This document shows positions 49,094-60,419 of a DNA stretch of 64,000 nucleotides, in pieces. The DNA is from Pithys albifrons albifrons (Eukaryota; Chordata; Aves; Passeriformes; Thamnophilidae), in contig NC_092497.1 of assembly GCF_047495875.1 (NCBI RefSeq), positions 77,523,249 through 77,587,248 of the forward strand, given 5' to 3'. Position 1 is the stretch's first letter. Each line of letters begins with the position of its first letter. Below the pieces are notes generated by a model, which was not told where the DNA came from, made no database searches, and saw only the letters and a list, made by a program, of their open reading frames with translations. A program made the translations under genes and the position numbers.

Positions 49094-49649
49094 TGTCAGG
49101 CTGAGCTGGCAAAATGCCAAGGGCAGAGTCAGAGCCCCCCCAGCCCCAAGGTAAAGGGAGGAAAAAACCCCTGGAAGTAAAACTTAAAATGTCAAGGTTT
49201 TTATATTTACACAGAAGAGAGAAAACTAAAAACAAACTACAATATAACACAAGCAAATGTAAACTCCACATGAGTTGCCCACCCAATTAATACCAATTAA
49301 AACCACTTCAGCCGAGCAACACTCAGCAAGAGAGGAGAAAACCAATGACAAAAAAATGTTTACTTCCCAAACCAAGCAGCTGTGAAGTGGTGGCAAGGCC
49401 TAATACCCCCAGCGCTGTGATAGCAAGTCTGCTCAGCAATCGCACATGAAGAAGATTGAGCTAAGCACCTCCTACACCTGCTATACTTGCTGTGACATCA
49501 GAAGATATGAAATATTTCTTTGGTTGCTTATGTCAAGTGATGTTTGCCCCTTCTAATCTACATAAGACTTTCTGGGCCTGCTAAACTAAGGCCTACTAAA
49601 ATTAAGGCCTAATCTAGGCCTAGCTAAAACTGAGGATAAAACTACCACA
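49094..49649 (-). mobile_element. Solo LTR, second family, copy 2
   Basis: The plus strand starts TGTCAGGCTGAGCTGGCAAA and ends GATAAAACTACCACA. It shares GAAATATTTCTTTGGTTGCT, AACTACAATATAACAC and the AGGCCTA-rich end with the copy at 43682. No clean duplication was found, so it is older or its boundaries have changed. Confidence 0.75.
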
Positions 49650-50995
49650 GGATATAATGGCAACGGGGACCCAATAGACTTGAGGAACATATCTAATAGA
49701 AAAGTGGTCTCATTAGACAGAGGCCAAGTTACTTCCATACAACAGTTACTTCTCCTCTTGCTCCACACCTTCAGTGTGAAAATCTAATTCTTCAGAATTA
49801 GCCATGCAAATATAAGAGTATGGCAGCAACATTCAGCAACAAATTTTGCAGGAATGCTGCAGTCCTGTGAACGAAGAAACCTCAGAGAGAAGGAATAATG
49901 TGAATTCATGGAGACGCTATTGACTCTCACATCTACAGTTAAGCCAGAAGTTCTTTTGTCTTGGAAGTGAAGGTGTAATGATATTCAATGGCTGTCAGAT
50001 GATAGCAGGAAGCTCATGCAGGAAGTGCCGTTTTAAGAAGACATACAGTTAAACTCTGGAACAAATATGAAAAAATACACATCACTTGAAGACACAAAAT
50101 CTAAAGCTTATTACAAGATTAGATGCAGGACTCACTAGGTGAAGCCTGTGGCTTCCTTTACTCACTGAGTCAGTCTAATTGGTGATTAATTAATTCTGAT
50201 CTCTCAAGAGAGCATAGTGTTGCTCTTTGTTACACAAAAAAATAAAGCAAGAAAGAAAACACAGCCAGAGTGGAGTCTGCATAAGAATGTTTGCTAATAA
50301 TATGCAAATCTGAGACCTAAGCCCTTTCTCTGTTCTGGCACATACCTGTGAGGGCTACAAACTAAACGAAGACCACTAGGGGAGCTAAAATTCCAAAGAC
50401 AGCATAATTCCTGTACACCCCAGTGGTTTGTTTGGTGGGTTAGTTTACTTTGAGATTGATTGATTCATCAGTGATAGTACTGAGCCTGTATCTTGACCAC
50501 AGTGTAGGTGGTTTTCTGACACTGTGGGCCATGGACAAGACATGGACCACTCTAGTTTGGAAATGGTTCCAGGACAAATGGATTTAGATTAGAGGAAATA
50601 TGATAATCTCAGCTCTAAAAAGAAAATTGGAATTGGATACAGTCTGAAAACTGGGTTTTTGATGCAAACAGGATTAGAGTGAAATTGTTACTATAAATGC
50701 ACAAATATTTAGTTAGGCATTTTCAAGCTACATAGCTCCACTTCGTACTCAATCCCTGTCCCAAACTGACAACATCTCTTGAGAAAGTGTAATCATTTAG
50801 GGAGTTCTGGAGGATTTTTGTTTTAAGATGGGAATGGCTGAGAAAAGGAAAGTTAAAAACTTCTGGAGATGATATTTTGTTTCCTGATAATTTTCTGAAG
50901 GGGACTGGGGAGAGATGAGAGGTCAACATAATTCCTAAGAATTTTCTCTGATTAGTCACACTGCCAGCCAGGGAAAATTCTGCTGCCATGCCTTT
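49650..50995. other. No clear feature
   Basis: AT-rich sequence with no recognised gene or repeat. Confidence 0.5.
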
Positions 50996-51000
50996 GAAAC

Positions 51001-51734
51001 TGTTGTAGTTTGGAATTATTATGTAAATTCTCTCCCCTGCCACTAACTGCCCATGCCAGTATTTAACAAAAAAGGTAGTTAACTGTTGATCACTTGGGTG
51101 GGGGCAGGTTGGTCTCTTTTCTTCTTGGGGACTACACACGGCTGGGGGTGGTGTGTGTGTGCGGGGTTGAGTGGAAGCGGACTCGCTGCTGCTGCTGCCT
51201 GGCCCGGACTGTTTGTTTTGGGCGCTCGCTGGCACTGCCTGCCCCGGGACTGTTTTTGGCCACTCACTGCCACTGCCTGCCCCCAGGACTGCTTTTGGCC
51301 GCTCGCTGCTGCTGCTGCCTGCCCCAGGACTGCTTCTGGCTGCTCGTGTTTTTCTGCTTCTTGGACAAGGAACACAGGGGGAAGAGACAGAGTCCATCTG
51401 AAAGCTCACCGCTCGTCTGTCTCACTGGAGAGGGACTGGAAACTCACTCTGCAGCCAGCCGGGCTGTGACATTGACACTAAGTATAACTTTCCTCCCGGA
51501 GGAAAACCTGCTGGGGTTTTTTGTTGTTTTTTTTTTTTCTCTTGTGGTGTCGGGGAAGCGGTTTGCACTAGCCTGTTTACATATATATATATATATAAAA
51601 GTTAAGAGCAGTTATCCTTCTTGTATTAAAATTCCTTTTATTAAATTTGATAAAGAGTGGTGTGATTATTGTGGAGGAGGCCCCCTCCCCCGCTTGTGGG
51701 TAAACATTTTGGGTTTTCCCCTCAAACCAAGACA
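51001..51734 (+). mobile_element. Solo LTR of the provirus family, with U3 tandem repeat
   Basis: The sequence starts TGTTGTAGTTTGGAATT and ends CTCAAACCAAGACA; the duplication GAAAC is perfect at 50996-51000 and 51735-51739. U3 contains about four units of roughly 40 bp, starting at GGACTG near 51206, 51247, 51286 and 51327, each with a GCTCGCTG or CACTCACTG and CTGCCTGCCCC part. The provirus has only one comparable stretch. More diverged from the provirus than its two LTRs are from each other. Confidence 0.93.
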
Positions 51735-51739
51735 GAAAC

Positions 51740-53574
51740 AAATGGAGATAATAATGCTTCCCTGAAAAGTGATAGCAGTATATTTGCCTGAGCATATGCA
51801 TATACAATCCTTCTCTTTATCTTGTAATCATGGGTGAAATGATCACTGTGAATAGAAGTAAAAGGAGCTAAATACAGCTGACAACTACTGATACAAATGT
51901 AATATTTTAGTATTATAGCAGTTTGTCATTCAGTTGAAGGATTAATGAGAATTTCAAAATTAGAGGTGTCAAGTAAAATTTCACACTAAGTTCACAAATA
52001 TTAAACCAATCTAACACCTTCAACTAGTACTGAATCCTGCAACACCACAGTCAGCTGGAGTTTTATCAGTCCCATCACTGTCAGTCTGGGACTGTAGACC
52101 TACAAACTAAACCTGTAGTAACTATCTTTATGAGAAGTTGCTCCAAATACATTGCCATACACTAGATGGCAGAATTTGGAAACTGATAAATGCCTATGCT
52201 TTCAAAATCAGTAAATATTTGCCTTCAAGTTTTCAGAGACAATAGAAAGAATGTGATCCATTTCATAATATATCAGTGTAAATGGAACACATAGAAAATA
52301 GTATACGCTCAAAACTTAAAACATACAGAGACCCTAACCACTGTATGATTCATTTTGACTGAAATGGCTGGTTAGATATTCAAGTCTTCACAAGTTTTCG
52401 GGAAAATTATGTCAGAGACTGAAGACATTGTATGATATCTTTGATACCAAACTATTTATTGACAAATACAGACTAAAGCCTCTTTCCCCGAATATGAAAG
52501 AAATTAAATGCTGTGAGGAGTTTGTTCTTGTAAAGTTTATTAAACTTATGGACTAGTCAGATAACTCCAAGATTCTTTTTCTCAAGGTTTTGTTTCCTCT
52601 CAATCTGTGACTATTGGCCAGAAAAACTCAATCTCTACATATTTCTAGCTCTTCACAGATTTGCACTGAATAGTTATTTGAGATGGGAGGCTTATTGTGT
52701 TTGGGACCTTCAGGAGTTTCAACTTAAACCATAACTTTACACAAACACAAAGACTTGAGATTGTGGTTTCACCTGTAGAAACATTTGTTCTAGCTCTCCC
52801 TCCCTCTCCCATGCTTTGCCATTGTTTTGTTTCCACCCTTTGTTCTCCATTTGTTGTTTTCTCTCTGTGACTTTATTTTGACGAAAATATTTGACCCATG
52901 CATACAAAATTGAAAAAAAACCAGTAGGCTGGTTCCTACTGAACCAAGAGGAATGGAACTTAGAGTGTTGTGATAGAAACAAAATTACTGCATAAATTCA
53001 TGGCACAAAACTGGTGGTACTTCACTTACTGAATTGGTGTACAGTTGTAGCATAAACTCTTCACTACTTGACATAGAGGCTGAAATTAGTTTTTCCCTCT
53101 TCAGTTAGTTTTTAAAATTTTTCCTTTTGTAAGAAATTAAATCAATTATTGGCCTTATTTCAGCAATCTAAGTGAAATAAAACAAAATTTGTTTCTCCTT
53201 CGAATCATCCTAATCAATCCTTGAGAACCAAATTAGTTTTTATATTTGGTCTATTAGGGCCCCAGTTTAACTGGTGGAATCATAAGCTCTTTATATGTCT
53301 CAGTATTCATAACAAACACAGAAATAAGTTCTCCAAGTATAGTTCCAAAAGTAGAAATAAAAACTCTCTATCTACAAAAAAAAAAAGAAACATGAAAATG
53401 TTAGAAAAAAACCACCATAGTCTTTTATGGTCCTATGCTTTAGTGTTTTTCCTCCTTATTGGTAAGAAAGGGGAAAAGTTTAATACTTTTTCTGCCAAAA
53501 ATGAAATAAACTTTTAAGTACTGAAAATTAATCTTATGAGAAAAGAACCACACAAAAAAACCCACAAAACAAAA
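51740..53574. other. No clear feature
   Basis: AT-rich sequence with no recognised gene or repeat. Confidence 0.5.
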
Positions 53575-53580
53575 CCCCAG

Positions 53581-53706
53581 CTCTTTTTCTTTTTTTCCCT
53601 TTTCTCTCCTTTCCTCCCCTGTCCTCCTTTCTTCTCCCCTCTCCTTCCTTCTTTTCCCCTCTTCTCCCCTCTCACCCTCCTCTCCCCTCCCCTCTCCTCT
53701 CCTTTT
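53581..53706 (+). repeat. Polypyrimidine (CT) tract
   Basis: About 125 bp of C and T with very few purines (TCCTTTCCTCCCCTGTCC, CTCCCCTCCCCTCTCC). Such tracts can form triplex DNA. ORFs across it (E/K/R-rich on the minus strand) are composition artefacts. Confidence 0.9.
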
Positions 53707-53970
53707 AAAAGACTTGCATCTGATGAATGGAAGTTTGGCTTTACACATGCAGATAATCAGGAGCTCTGATTGAAGTTTCTATTATTGTCAGACCAGGAGG
53801 AAACTTGTGTCACTGAAGATTCTTTACTGTAGTGTAGTCTTCTTACCTGGGCCAAGGATTACTAATAAGTTTTTTATGCTCTTTTTTTTTTTTTTAATTT
53901 AAGTATTAACTGAACTTGAATAAGCCAGTAGGTCCAGAACTTGTTTGTGGTAACAAAATAGAGAAATGGG

Positions 53971-55260
53971 CATGTAAAAAAGCCTCAGCCACTCCTCATA
54001 TCTTCCCCTTAAGACTTTCCACTGTTTTGCTCACCCTCCTCTGCACTCTCAAATACCTTTATGTCTGTCTTGGGTTGAGCTGACAAAATGCCAATTGTCC
54101 AATACAGAGTCAGTCTCCCTCCCTGCCACTGAGAAAAGGAAGAAAAAAAACCTTCAAGATTTAAACTTAAACTAGTTATATATATTTATACAGGAAAGGG
54201 AGAATTAAAAGAAGACTACAATATAACACACATCTACACAAGTTAGAAATAACAAACAATAACTCCCCACTCTCTATCAAACACAAATCCCACTATTCTA
54301 GCAACAAATCACTGAAGAGAACTCAATCCCCAAAGGTACAGACCCAAGCAGAGAGCAAGTCTTAAGGAGAAGATAAGTACCATAGCAGTCAGGTGATAGG
54401 GTCTGGTCCAAGGAAATAACATGATACATCTTTCCCTAGGCAGCCATCAGGAACTGACCTAAGCCCCTCCTACACCTGCTTTTATATTCAAGATGATTTT
54501 GGAATATGCTATGGAATACCATTGGCCAGTAGTAGTCAGCTGTCAGCTAGCCTGACCCAGCTCAAGTCAGCTGATTATCTCAGGTCTGCTCTGAAAACTA
54601 AAGCCTTATTTAGGCCTAGCTTCAACCATAACAATGTCATTTTCATATTGTGGACCCAAAACTGCACACAGGACTTGAGGTGAGGCCGCTCCAGTGCAGA
54701 ACATAGCAGGCCAACCCCCTCCCTTGGCCAGCTGGCGATGCTGTGCCTGATACCTCCCCAGTACACTGCTGACTCACATTCAACTCACCATCAGCCAGAC
54801 CCTCTGATCACTTTCTGGAGGGCTGCTTTCAGCCTCTCATCCACTATTTTGTATGTATAGGCAGGATTACCCCGTTCTAAGGGGAGAATCTAGCACTAGT
54901 TCCTGTTACATTTCAAATGCTTGGTGATTACCCAACTCTCCAGATCTCTCTATACAGCCTCTCTGCCCTGCAGGGAGTCCATAGCTCCTTCTGAGTCCTT
55001 CTGACTTAATATCGCTGGCAAACCTACATAATGTACATTTGCCTTCTGCATCCAGATTGTTTATAAAAACACTTAAAAGCACTGGCCCTAAAATTGAGCC
55101 CTGTGGAAGCCCACTGGTCACTGACTACCAGAGTGGTGTTACCCCACTTACTAAAGCTGTGAATTCAACCTGCCTGCCATTTCTTCATCCAACATATTAT
55201 GGACTTGTTTTGCTATCTTGCAGTTTACAATGTCATGTTTACCATGGTGCTTAATGCTTT
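53971..55260 (-). mobile_element. Old CR1, split by an LTR
   Basis: The left part (AAGCCTCAGCCACTCCTCAT ... CAAATACCTTTATGTC) and the right part (ATGTCATTTTCATATTGTGG, ACTGCACACAGGACTTGAGG, CCAGTGCAGAAC, and the reverse-transcriptase region to about 55255) follow the CR1 minus-strand order without a gap once the LTR at 54066-54633 is set aside. Minus-strand reading near 55120-55060 gives [14 protein letters not shown], a reverse transcriptase block. It is highly diverged. Confidence 0.82.
54066..54633 (-). mobile_element. Solo LTR, second family, copy 3, inside CR1
   Basis: The plus strand starts TGTCTTGGGTTGAGCTGACA and ends TTCAACCATAACA, flanked by ATGTC at 54061-54065 and 54634-54638. 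The minus strand has ATATAAA at 54487-54481. It shares ACTACAATATAACACAC and AAATAACAAACAATAACTC blocks with the copy at 43682. The host CR1 continues on both sides. Confidence 0.9.
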
Positions 55261-57435
55261 AGTAGTAAAGGCTGTTTGCTATCAGTAGAAAATGCAGCTG
55301 TTTTGGAAGGCCACATATCACATGCAATTGGTAAACAGACTTACAAAGTGACATGCTCTGTCTCCTGTGAAATGTACAATAAAGAAATTGCCAAGAACTT
55401 TCAAGACAGGATGATGGCTATGGAAATATCCAAATAAGTAAGTAGATTAAGAAAAATTATTTTATTTTTACAAGTCAGTTCAATCTCAATGGTAGAAACT
55501 CTGTAGCTAATCAGTCATAATAATTGTATCAGTCTCCTATTCATCTGTGGTAGGCCATCCCCACTGGAATGTGACCAAGACAATGCCCTATTTGCAAATG
55601 TATCAGTGGTTCCCAGAGAGGGGCTCAGACCAGGCCAGGAGATATTGAAACCAGTCTGGCTTTAACTCTAAATTAACATAATCATGGTGAGGCAACTACT
55701 GGAGTCAAGGGACTGGCAGTCAATCACTTTCTACCATAAAGGTCCAGTCAGTTTCTTCTAACTCTTCTTGTGGTGTATGAGTGGAGATTCCTCCCTTGAG
55801 TGGGGATGCCCCCCAGGGATATTCCTGGATGTTAAGAGATCTCACCGTGAGTGTTGGTATGGGTGAGTTACATTGGTCTCTAATTAATAATTATTTCTTT
55901 TTCTTAGCTTTAATATAATTGCTTCAATAATTGCTTTAATCTAGTGCACTGTCCTGTGTTGTACTACTAGTAGTTTTAGCTCTTATATGATGTTGCAAAT
56001 AATTCTGATTAAGATCTTCTGTCTGATCAATTTTAGTAATAAGTTATTTATTTTATGTAAATATTCTCACTTTGCTGTCATTAAAACCTGCGGGACAAAG
56101 TGATTCAATAAATTTAAACCATTGACAAAATCTGAGGATAAGATTGCATCCAGCCACACCTAGGCTTCTCTCTGAGAAGGTATTTTAGGGGACCCGTTCT
56201 GCACATTATGGCTTAATGGCAGGGCTTCTATAATAACCATTGTCTAAAAGCCTCTGCTCTTGCCCACAACAGCACCCTAATAACAAAATGGAATTGTAAA
56301 AGACATTTAAAATGAAGGAATGTTACATAAATGGTAGGTAGCATAAAACCACTTTCTGTAAAAGACTGTTTCTAAGTGTCCTGGTAATCATAGAGTCAAT
56401 GTGCTGCATAGTGGGAACTGCTTTTCTGATGTGAACAAAAGTGAATACAAATCATACTTAAAGGGAATTGAGAAATAGTTGTTGGAGAAGGCCATGTAGA
56501 AAGAGTCACTAGACTGTACTGTACTTGGGTTTGCTGTTCACACTGCATGATAACAACTGCCAATAAATCAAATGCTACAGTTTAAGTGGCCTTGAAGCAT
56601 AAGCAAGGGCTTCAACACATCAAAATGCTGATCTTGCAATTAAAGAACCCCAATTAATAGTTACAGTGCAAGTACCAGACAATATTTCTGGGGTAAACTC
56701 GTATATTCAAGGATTCATTATTTGTGAGAGTTACATTTTTATGGAAATCAGCAAACAGAAATCTTTTGCCTATACTGATTTTTGAGGATAAGGAAGCCAG
56801 ATGTTTAAAATGAAATAAATTGCAGCCAAAACAGAAGGCTGTTGTTTCCTATAAAGTAGAATTACACAAAAAAAGAGTGTAATTAATATTTCCATGCCTT
56901 GAACCTAGTCATAAGTAACCAAAATAGAATAAATGATAACAACATGTAAGCATTTTGCAACACTGTAATACTGTTAATGACATAACTAGTGCCTACCTGT
57001 AAGCAGCTTGCAATGCCATGAAGCATCTATCAATACACAGATAATACTAAACTACAAATGCACAAATACAGACTTGTGATACAGTTGCATAGCCAAGGTG
57101 CAGTAATACACTTGTACAGCAGTTCTGGCAGAAAACCTGGGAGATGAACATTGTGGATGCAGGACATACAGGGAAAACAGAAAATCCTGTGAAATAAGCA
57201 GGAAAGTTGCCTTGTGAGATCCAGGCCCTGAGATCCAAAGAACAATCCTGAATGAAGATGAGACCCCCACCTTTTATTTTTGCACTGAAGGGATGAAGGA
57301 GTGTAACAACACCAAAAGTGTTGAAATAGGCATGAAAAATGTTGTCCCCTTTTGATTATTTCTGTTTCTCTTCTCTTTTTCAAAGGGCTTTTAAGCCAGA
57401 TGAGCTGGACCTTAGTGACTAATACAGTGGAGAAC
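55261..57435. other. Mostly featureless; degraded LTR-like stretch near 55.5-55.9 kb
   Basis: The piece at about 55545-55900 (GCCATCCCCACTGGAATGTG, GGGGATGCCCCCCAGGGATA, GGTATGGGTGAGTTACATTGG) has the look of a decayed avian LTR end but no paired termini. The remainder is AT-rich with short chance ORFs. Confidence 0.4.
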
Positions 57436-57448
57436 TACAGGCATCAGT

Positions 57449-57812
57449 AAGGGGTAGTCCTGTGGTGTAAAGGAGAGCACTCTGGACTCTGAATCCCAAG
57501 GATCTGAGTTCGAGTCTCAGTGGGGACCATCTCCTGGCAGTTCAATGCCTCCCTGCCATCCAATCCTGTCAGATCTTGGATGCTCAGCAGGGTCAGCCCC
57601 AGTTAGTACTGGGTGCTGTAGACAGTCCTGAGGACTTCACTGTCACTGTCCAAGCTCGCTTGGCCATGGCAGATGGACCTTAGGAGTTAAATGGTGGGGC
57701 CAGTTCTGTGCACGCTGAGCCTCACCTAAAAAATCCACTGCACAGGCTGGAAGGGCACACCCACATGGGGAGAGCCCTTCCCAAATCTTCATTCACGAAG
57801 TCTGGCCATACA
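57449..57812 (+). mobile_element. Composite SINE: tRNA-Gln-like head plus 5S-rRNA-like segment
   Basis: The head 57453-57529 reads TGTGGTGTAAAGG (A box), CTCTGGACTCTGAATCC (anticodon arm with CTG) and GAGTTCGAGTCTC (B box and T arm, perfect stem), i.e. tRNA-Gln-like with indels in acceptor and anticodon stems. Then 57559-57622 carries TCTTGGATGCTCAGCAGGGT, CAGTTAGTACT and GGGTGCTGTAGAC, matching the middle and end of 5S rRNA with about 26 nt missing before GGGTGCTG. A unique 3' part ends in CATACATAC-like tail. The 13-bp duplication TACAGGCATCAGT flanks it at 57436-57448 and 57813-57825. The tail does not look like CR1, so another LINE, possibly RTE-type, may have moved it (inference). Confidence 0.85.
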
Positions 57813-57825
57813 TACAGGCATCAGT

Positions 57826-58430
57826 GTAAACAGCACAGCATCAACTCCTCACTGACAGCTAATTTCAGACAAGATTATTAAAAACTAATTTTCAAAATAC
57901 AGTTGTATGAATGGAGGGGAAATAAAAGCTAGCCATTGGCAGTGTGTCTTGTTAGTTAGTGTCACTAAAGTGTAGTTTTCTTTTGAAGATTACAACTGGC
58001 CTGGTGTATTGCTCACCTCTATACACCCTAAAGATATAAAGAAGTATAAAGGAAACCTAAAAGCTGACGGACTGTCACATGGCTGGTAGACTATATAAAA
58101 CCCTTTGAGTAAATGACATTGATTTTAAGTATCAGACCAAGACCCTTGCTATATGTTGATTTTTAATATTTTGCCTTAAGAAGTCATGAACATCCTTCTT
58201 GTGATGGCTATTTCAAGGACATGCTTTATCATCATTAATAATGATAATTAAGAAATTAAGAAACATGTTACTACTCTTTGTGTAGTAAATTAGATTAAGT
58301 CCTTAGCAATTTTGATGGTTTTAGAGAACTTTAGGTAACTTTGGTGGCCCCTGGTGGTTTCAGTGGCTGAAACCAGAATAGTTAGTCTGTATGGGGTTTA
58401 TGTGGAAAGGTGTTGGTGGCAGGGACACTG
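57826..58430. other. No clear feature
   Basis: AT-rich sequence between the SINE and the LTR cluster. The last 100 bases may already belong to the outer LTR, whose left end I cannot place. Confidence 0.45.
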
Positions 58431-58818
58431 AAGGGATGGTTATTTTGAGAAAAGACCAGGTTGTGATCAACAGCTGGCTACAAGACACCCACAGCTGCCC
58501 AAAGCAGAGATGGTCAACAACAGTGGTGGCACCTCTGTGATAACATATTTATTAGAGTTAAAAATTATGCACAGAAGCTGTGAGAAAGGAAGGAGAAAAA
58601 ATATGAAAGAAGTAACTCTGCAGACACCAAAATGGGGAGAGGGAGGTGCTCCAGGTGCTGGAGCAGAGACTCCCCTGCAACCCATTGAGAAAAGCATAGT
58701 GGAGCAGATAGTTCCCCTAAAGCTCATAGAAGACTATGGTGCTGCAGGGTCTTCCCCTGCAGGTGAGTGAGAAGCATACTGGAGCAGATATTCAAGCTGC
58801 AGCCCTTGGTTGGGTACC

Positions 58819-59935
58819 TGTCATGGTTTAACCATGCTGCCAACTATGTACTACACAGCTGCTTTCTTCCTTCCATCCCCTACCCTACTACCTGTGGAAT
58901 GAAGGGGAGAATCAGAAAAAAAACTTGTAAAACTGTTCTCGTTATGGTGGCTTGGACCAGGGGGTGTAACCAAAACTGTGTATTTTACACCCTCTATGTA
59001 ATTTGTCATGAAGTGTTAATAAGGGACCATTTGCAGCTGCTGCCCAGGGCACATCTGACACCTCGGGCTAGAAGCTGGGTGTTAGAAAACTCTGTAAGAT
59101 ATGATGTCCTCCTATCTTCACACCAATGACTCAGACATGATAACTCCCTCTGGGGAGGCATTAAGCAGCCTGAAGGCATTACACAGCCTGAAGGATCATG
59201 TCTGCTAATCGGCCATCAAGGATTCCAGGAATATCCCCATGACTCACAGAGTAAATTACACATTGTGAAACCCCTGGCCCTGGGGGAGATACTGGGCATT
59301 CCCACTTAAACCTGAGCATATATAATCTTGGGGTTTGAGGACGTCTGGTACCACTCATCAGATCCAGAGGAGAACCAGAACCTCAACAGGACTGTGACTG
59401 CCACTCTCAACCAGGCTGCAACCATCATGCTCACCAACAAGTTTTCCCCTTCCTTTTACTTTGTACTCAGGGGAACCATGAGGGGCTCAGCAGAGGGGCG
59501 AATGAACAGCATTCTCTTTGTGCCCCAGGGTGCTGGATTACACATCTGGGTTTTGTAGGTTAAAAGCAATTTTTCCTATATTATTGTGTTTATTGTAATC
59601 TTTTAATTAAATTGTAACTCTGACTTACAATCTCTTTTGAGTTGAGTTTATTTTGCCTGCAGGTTTACCTTTAAACCAGGACAAAAACTCAGGGTTACAG
59701 TTAAGAACAATTTAATAACTGAAACAAAGTAAAATAGCAATAACAATAACAACAATGGAGCAGAAAAGAGAGATACAACCCAAGAAAGGCAAATGTTGCA
59801 CAATGTAATTACTCACCACTGGCTGATTGATTCTGAGACCATCCCTCGGCAGTGATCAACACCTCCCAGCCAACTCCGTTCCGGCTGGGCAGGACATTCT
59901 ATAACACAGAATATCCCTTTGGCCAGTTTTTGACC
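58819..59935 (-). mobile_element. ERVK-like LTR, minus strand, interrupted and truncated
   Basis: The plus strand starts TGTCATGGTTTAACCATGCTG with GGGGAGAATCAGAAAAAAAAC, the reverse complement of the 3' end of the LTR type at 3313. After the inner LTR it resumes with AAAACTCAGGGTTACAGTTA, GCAATAACAATAACAACAA, TGCTCACCACTGG-like (ACTCACCACTGGCTG) and AATATCCCTTTGGCCAGTTT, and then breaks off near 59926 before its U3 start. No duplication was found for this element. Confidence 0.75.
58934..59683 (+). mobile_element. Innermost solo LTR, 750 bp, with AAAAC duplication
   Basis: The sequence starts TGTTCTCGTTATGGTGGC and ends CTTTAAACCAGGACA. AAAAC flanks it at 58929-58933 and 59684-59688. A TATA box (CATATATAA, 59317-59325) and a downstream ATTAAA (within TTTTAATTAAATTG, about 59605) support the plus orientation. 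It splits the ERVK-like LTR, so it is the youngest layer of the cluster. Confidence 0.85.
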
Positions 59936-60419
59936 CACCTTGGAGAAGTCTGTGAAGGACTGTTGTGTCCCATGTAAGGGACCTCATGTTGTATCAAGGA
60001 AAGAGCAATGATGAGGAAGAAGTGGTAGAGGCAAAGTATTACAAACAGGCCACAACCCCTGTTTCCCATTCTCTACATGCTTGGGATTGCATGTGTGTGT
60101 GTATTTGTGTATAGGAGTAGACGAATCAGAAATGAAGGAATGAAGATGAGCCATGGATGAAGAGGGAGGTGGAGGGAGAGTAGTTTTAGTTTTGTTTAAA
60201 TTTATCCTTACCCTCTCTTTATTGGCAATAAATAAATTTAATTTTCCCCAGGTTGAGTCAGTTTTGCTTGTGGTGGTAATTGGTGAGTGATCTCTCAGTC
60301 CTTATCTCAAACCATAGGCTTTTTATCATATTTTCTTCCCCTGTCCTGCTGAGCAAGGATTGTGAGAAAGCAGTTGGGTGGGAGGTTGGCAGCTAGCCAA
60401 GGTTAGCCTATCAAATTGT

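Larger units (their letters stand above)
58440..60417 (+). mobile_element. Outer degraded LTR of a nested cluster (two separated parts)
   Basis: The left part (58440-58818) has repeated GTGGAGCAGATA / CTGGAGCAGATA units with CTGCAGCCC-like spacers. The right part (about 59936-60417) has TTGGAGAAGTCTGTGAAGGA, AATAAATAAA (60227-60236), GGTAATTGGTGAGTGATCTC and TTGGCAGCTAGCCAAGG. These match the order of U3, poly(A) and U5 regions of one avian LTR type as I know it. The middle is filled by the minus-strand ERVK-like LTR. Ends are approximate and the joining of the two parts is inference. Confidence 0.5.

Noticed and set aside
57453..57529. A functional tRNA-Gln(CTG) gene
   Set aside because: The anticodon stem has an extra base, the acceptor does not pair cleanly and it sits inside a 364-bp unit with target duplications, so it is a SINE head.
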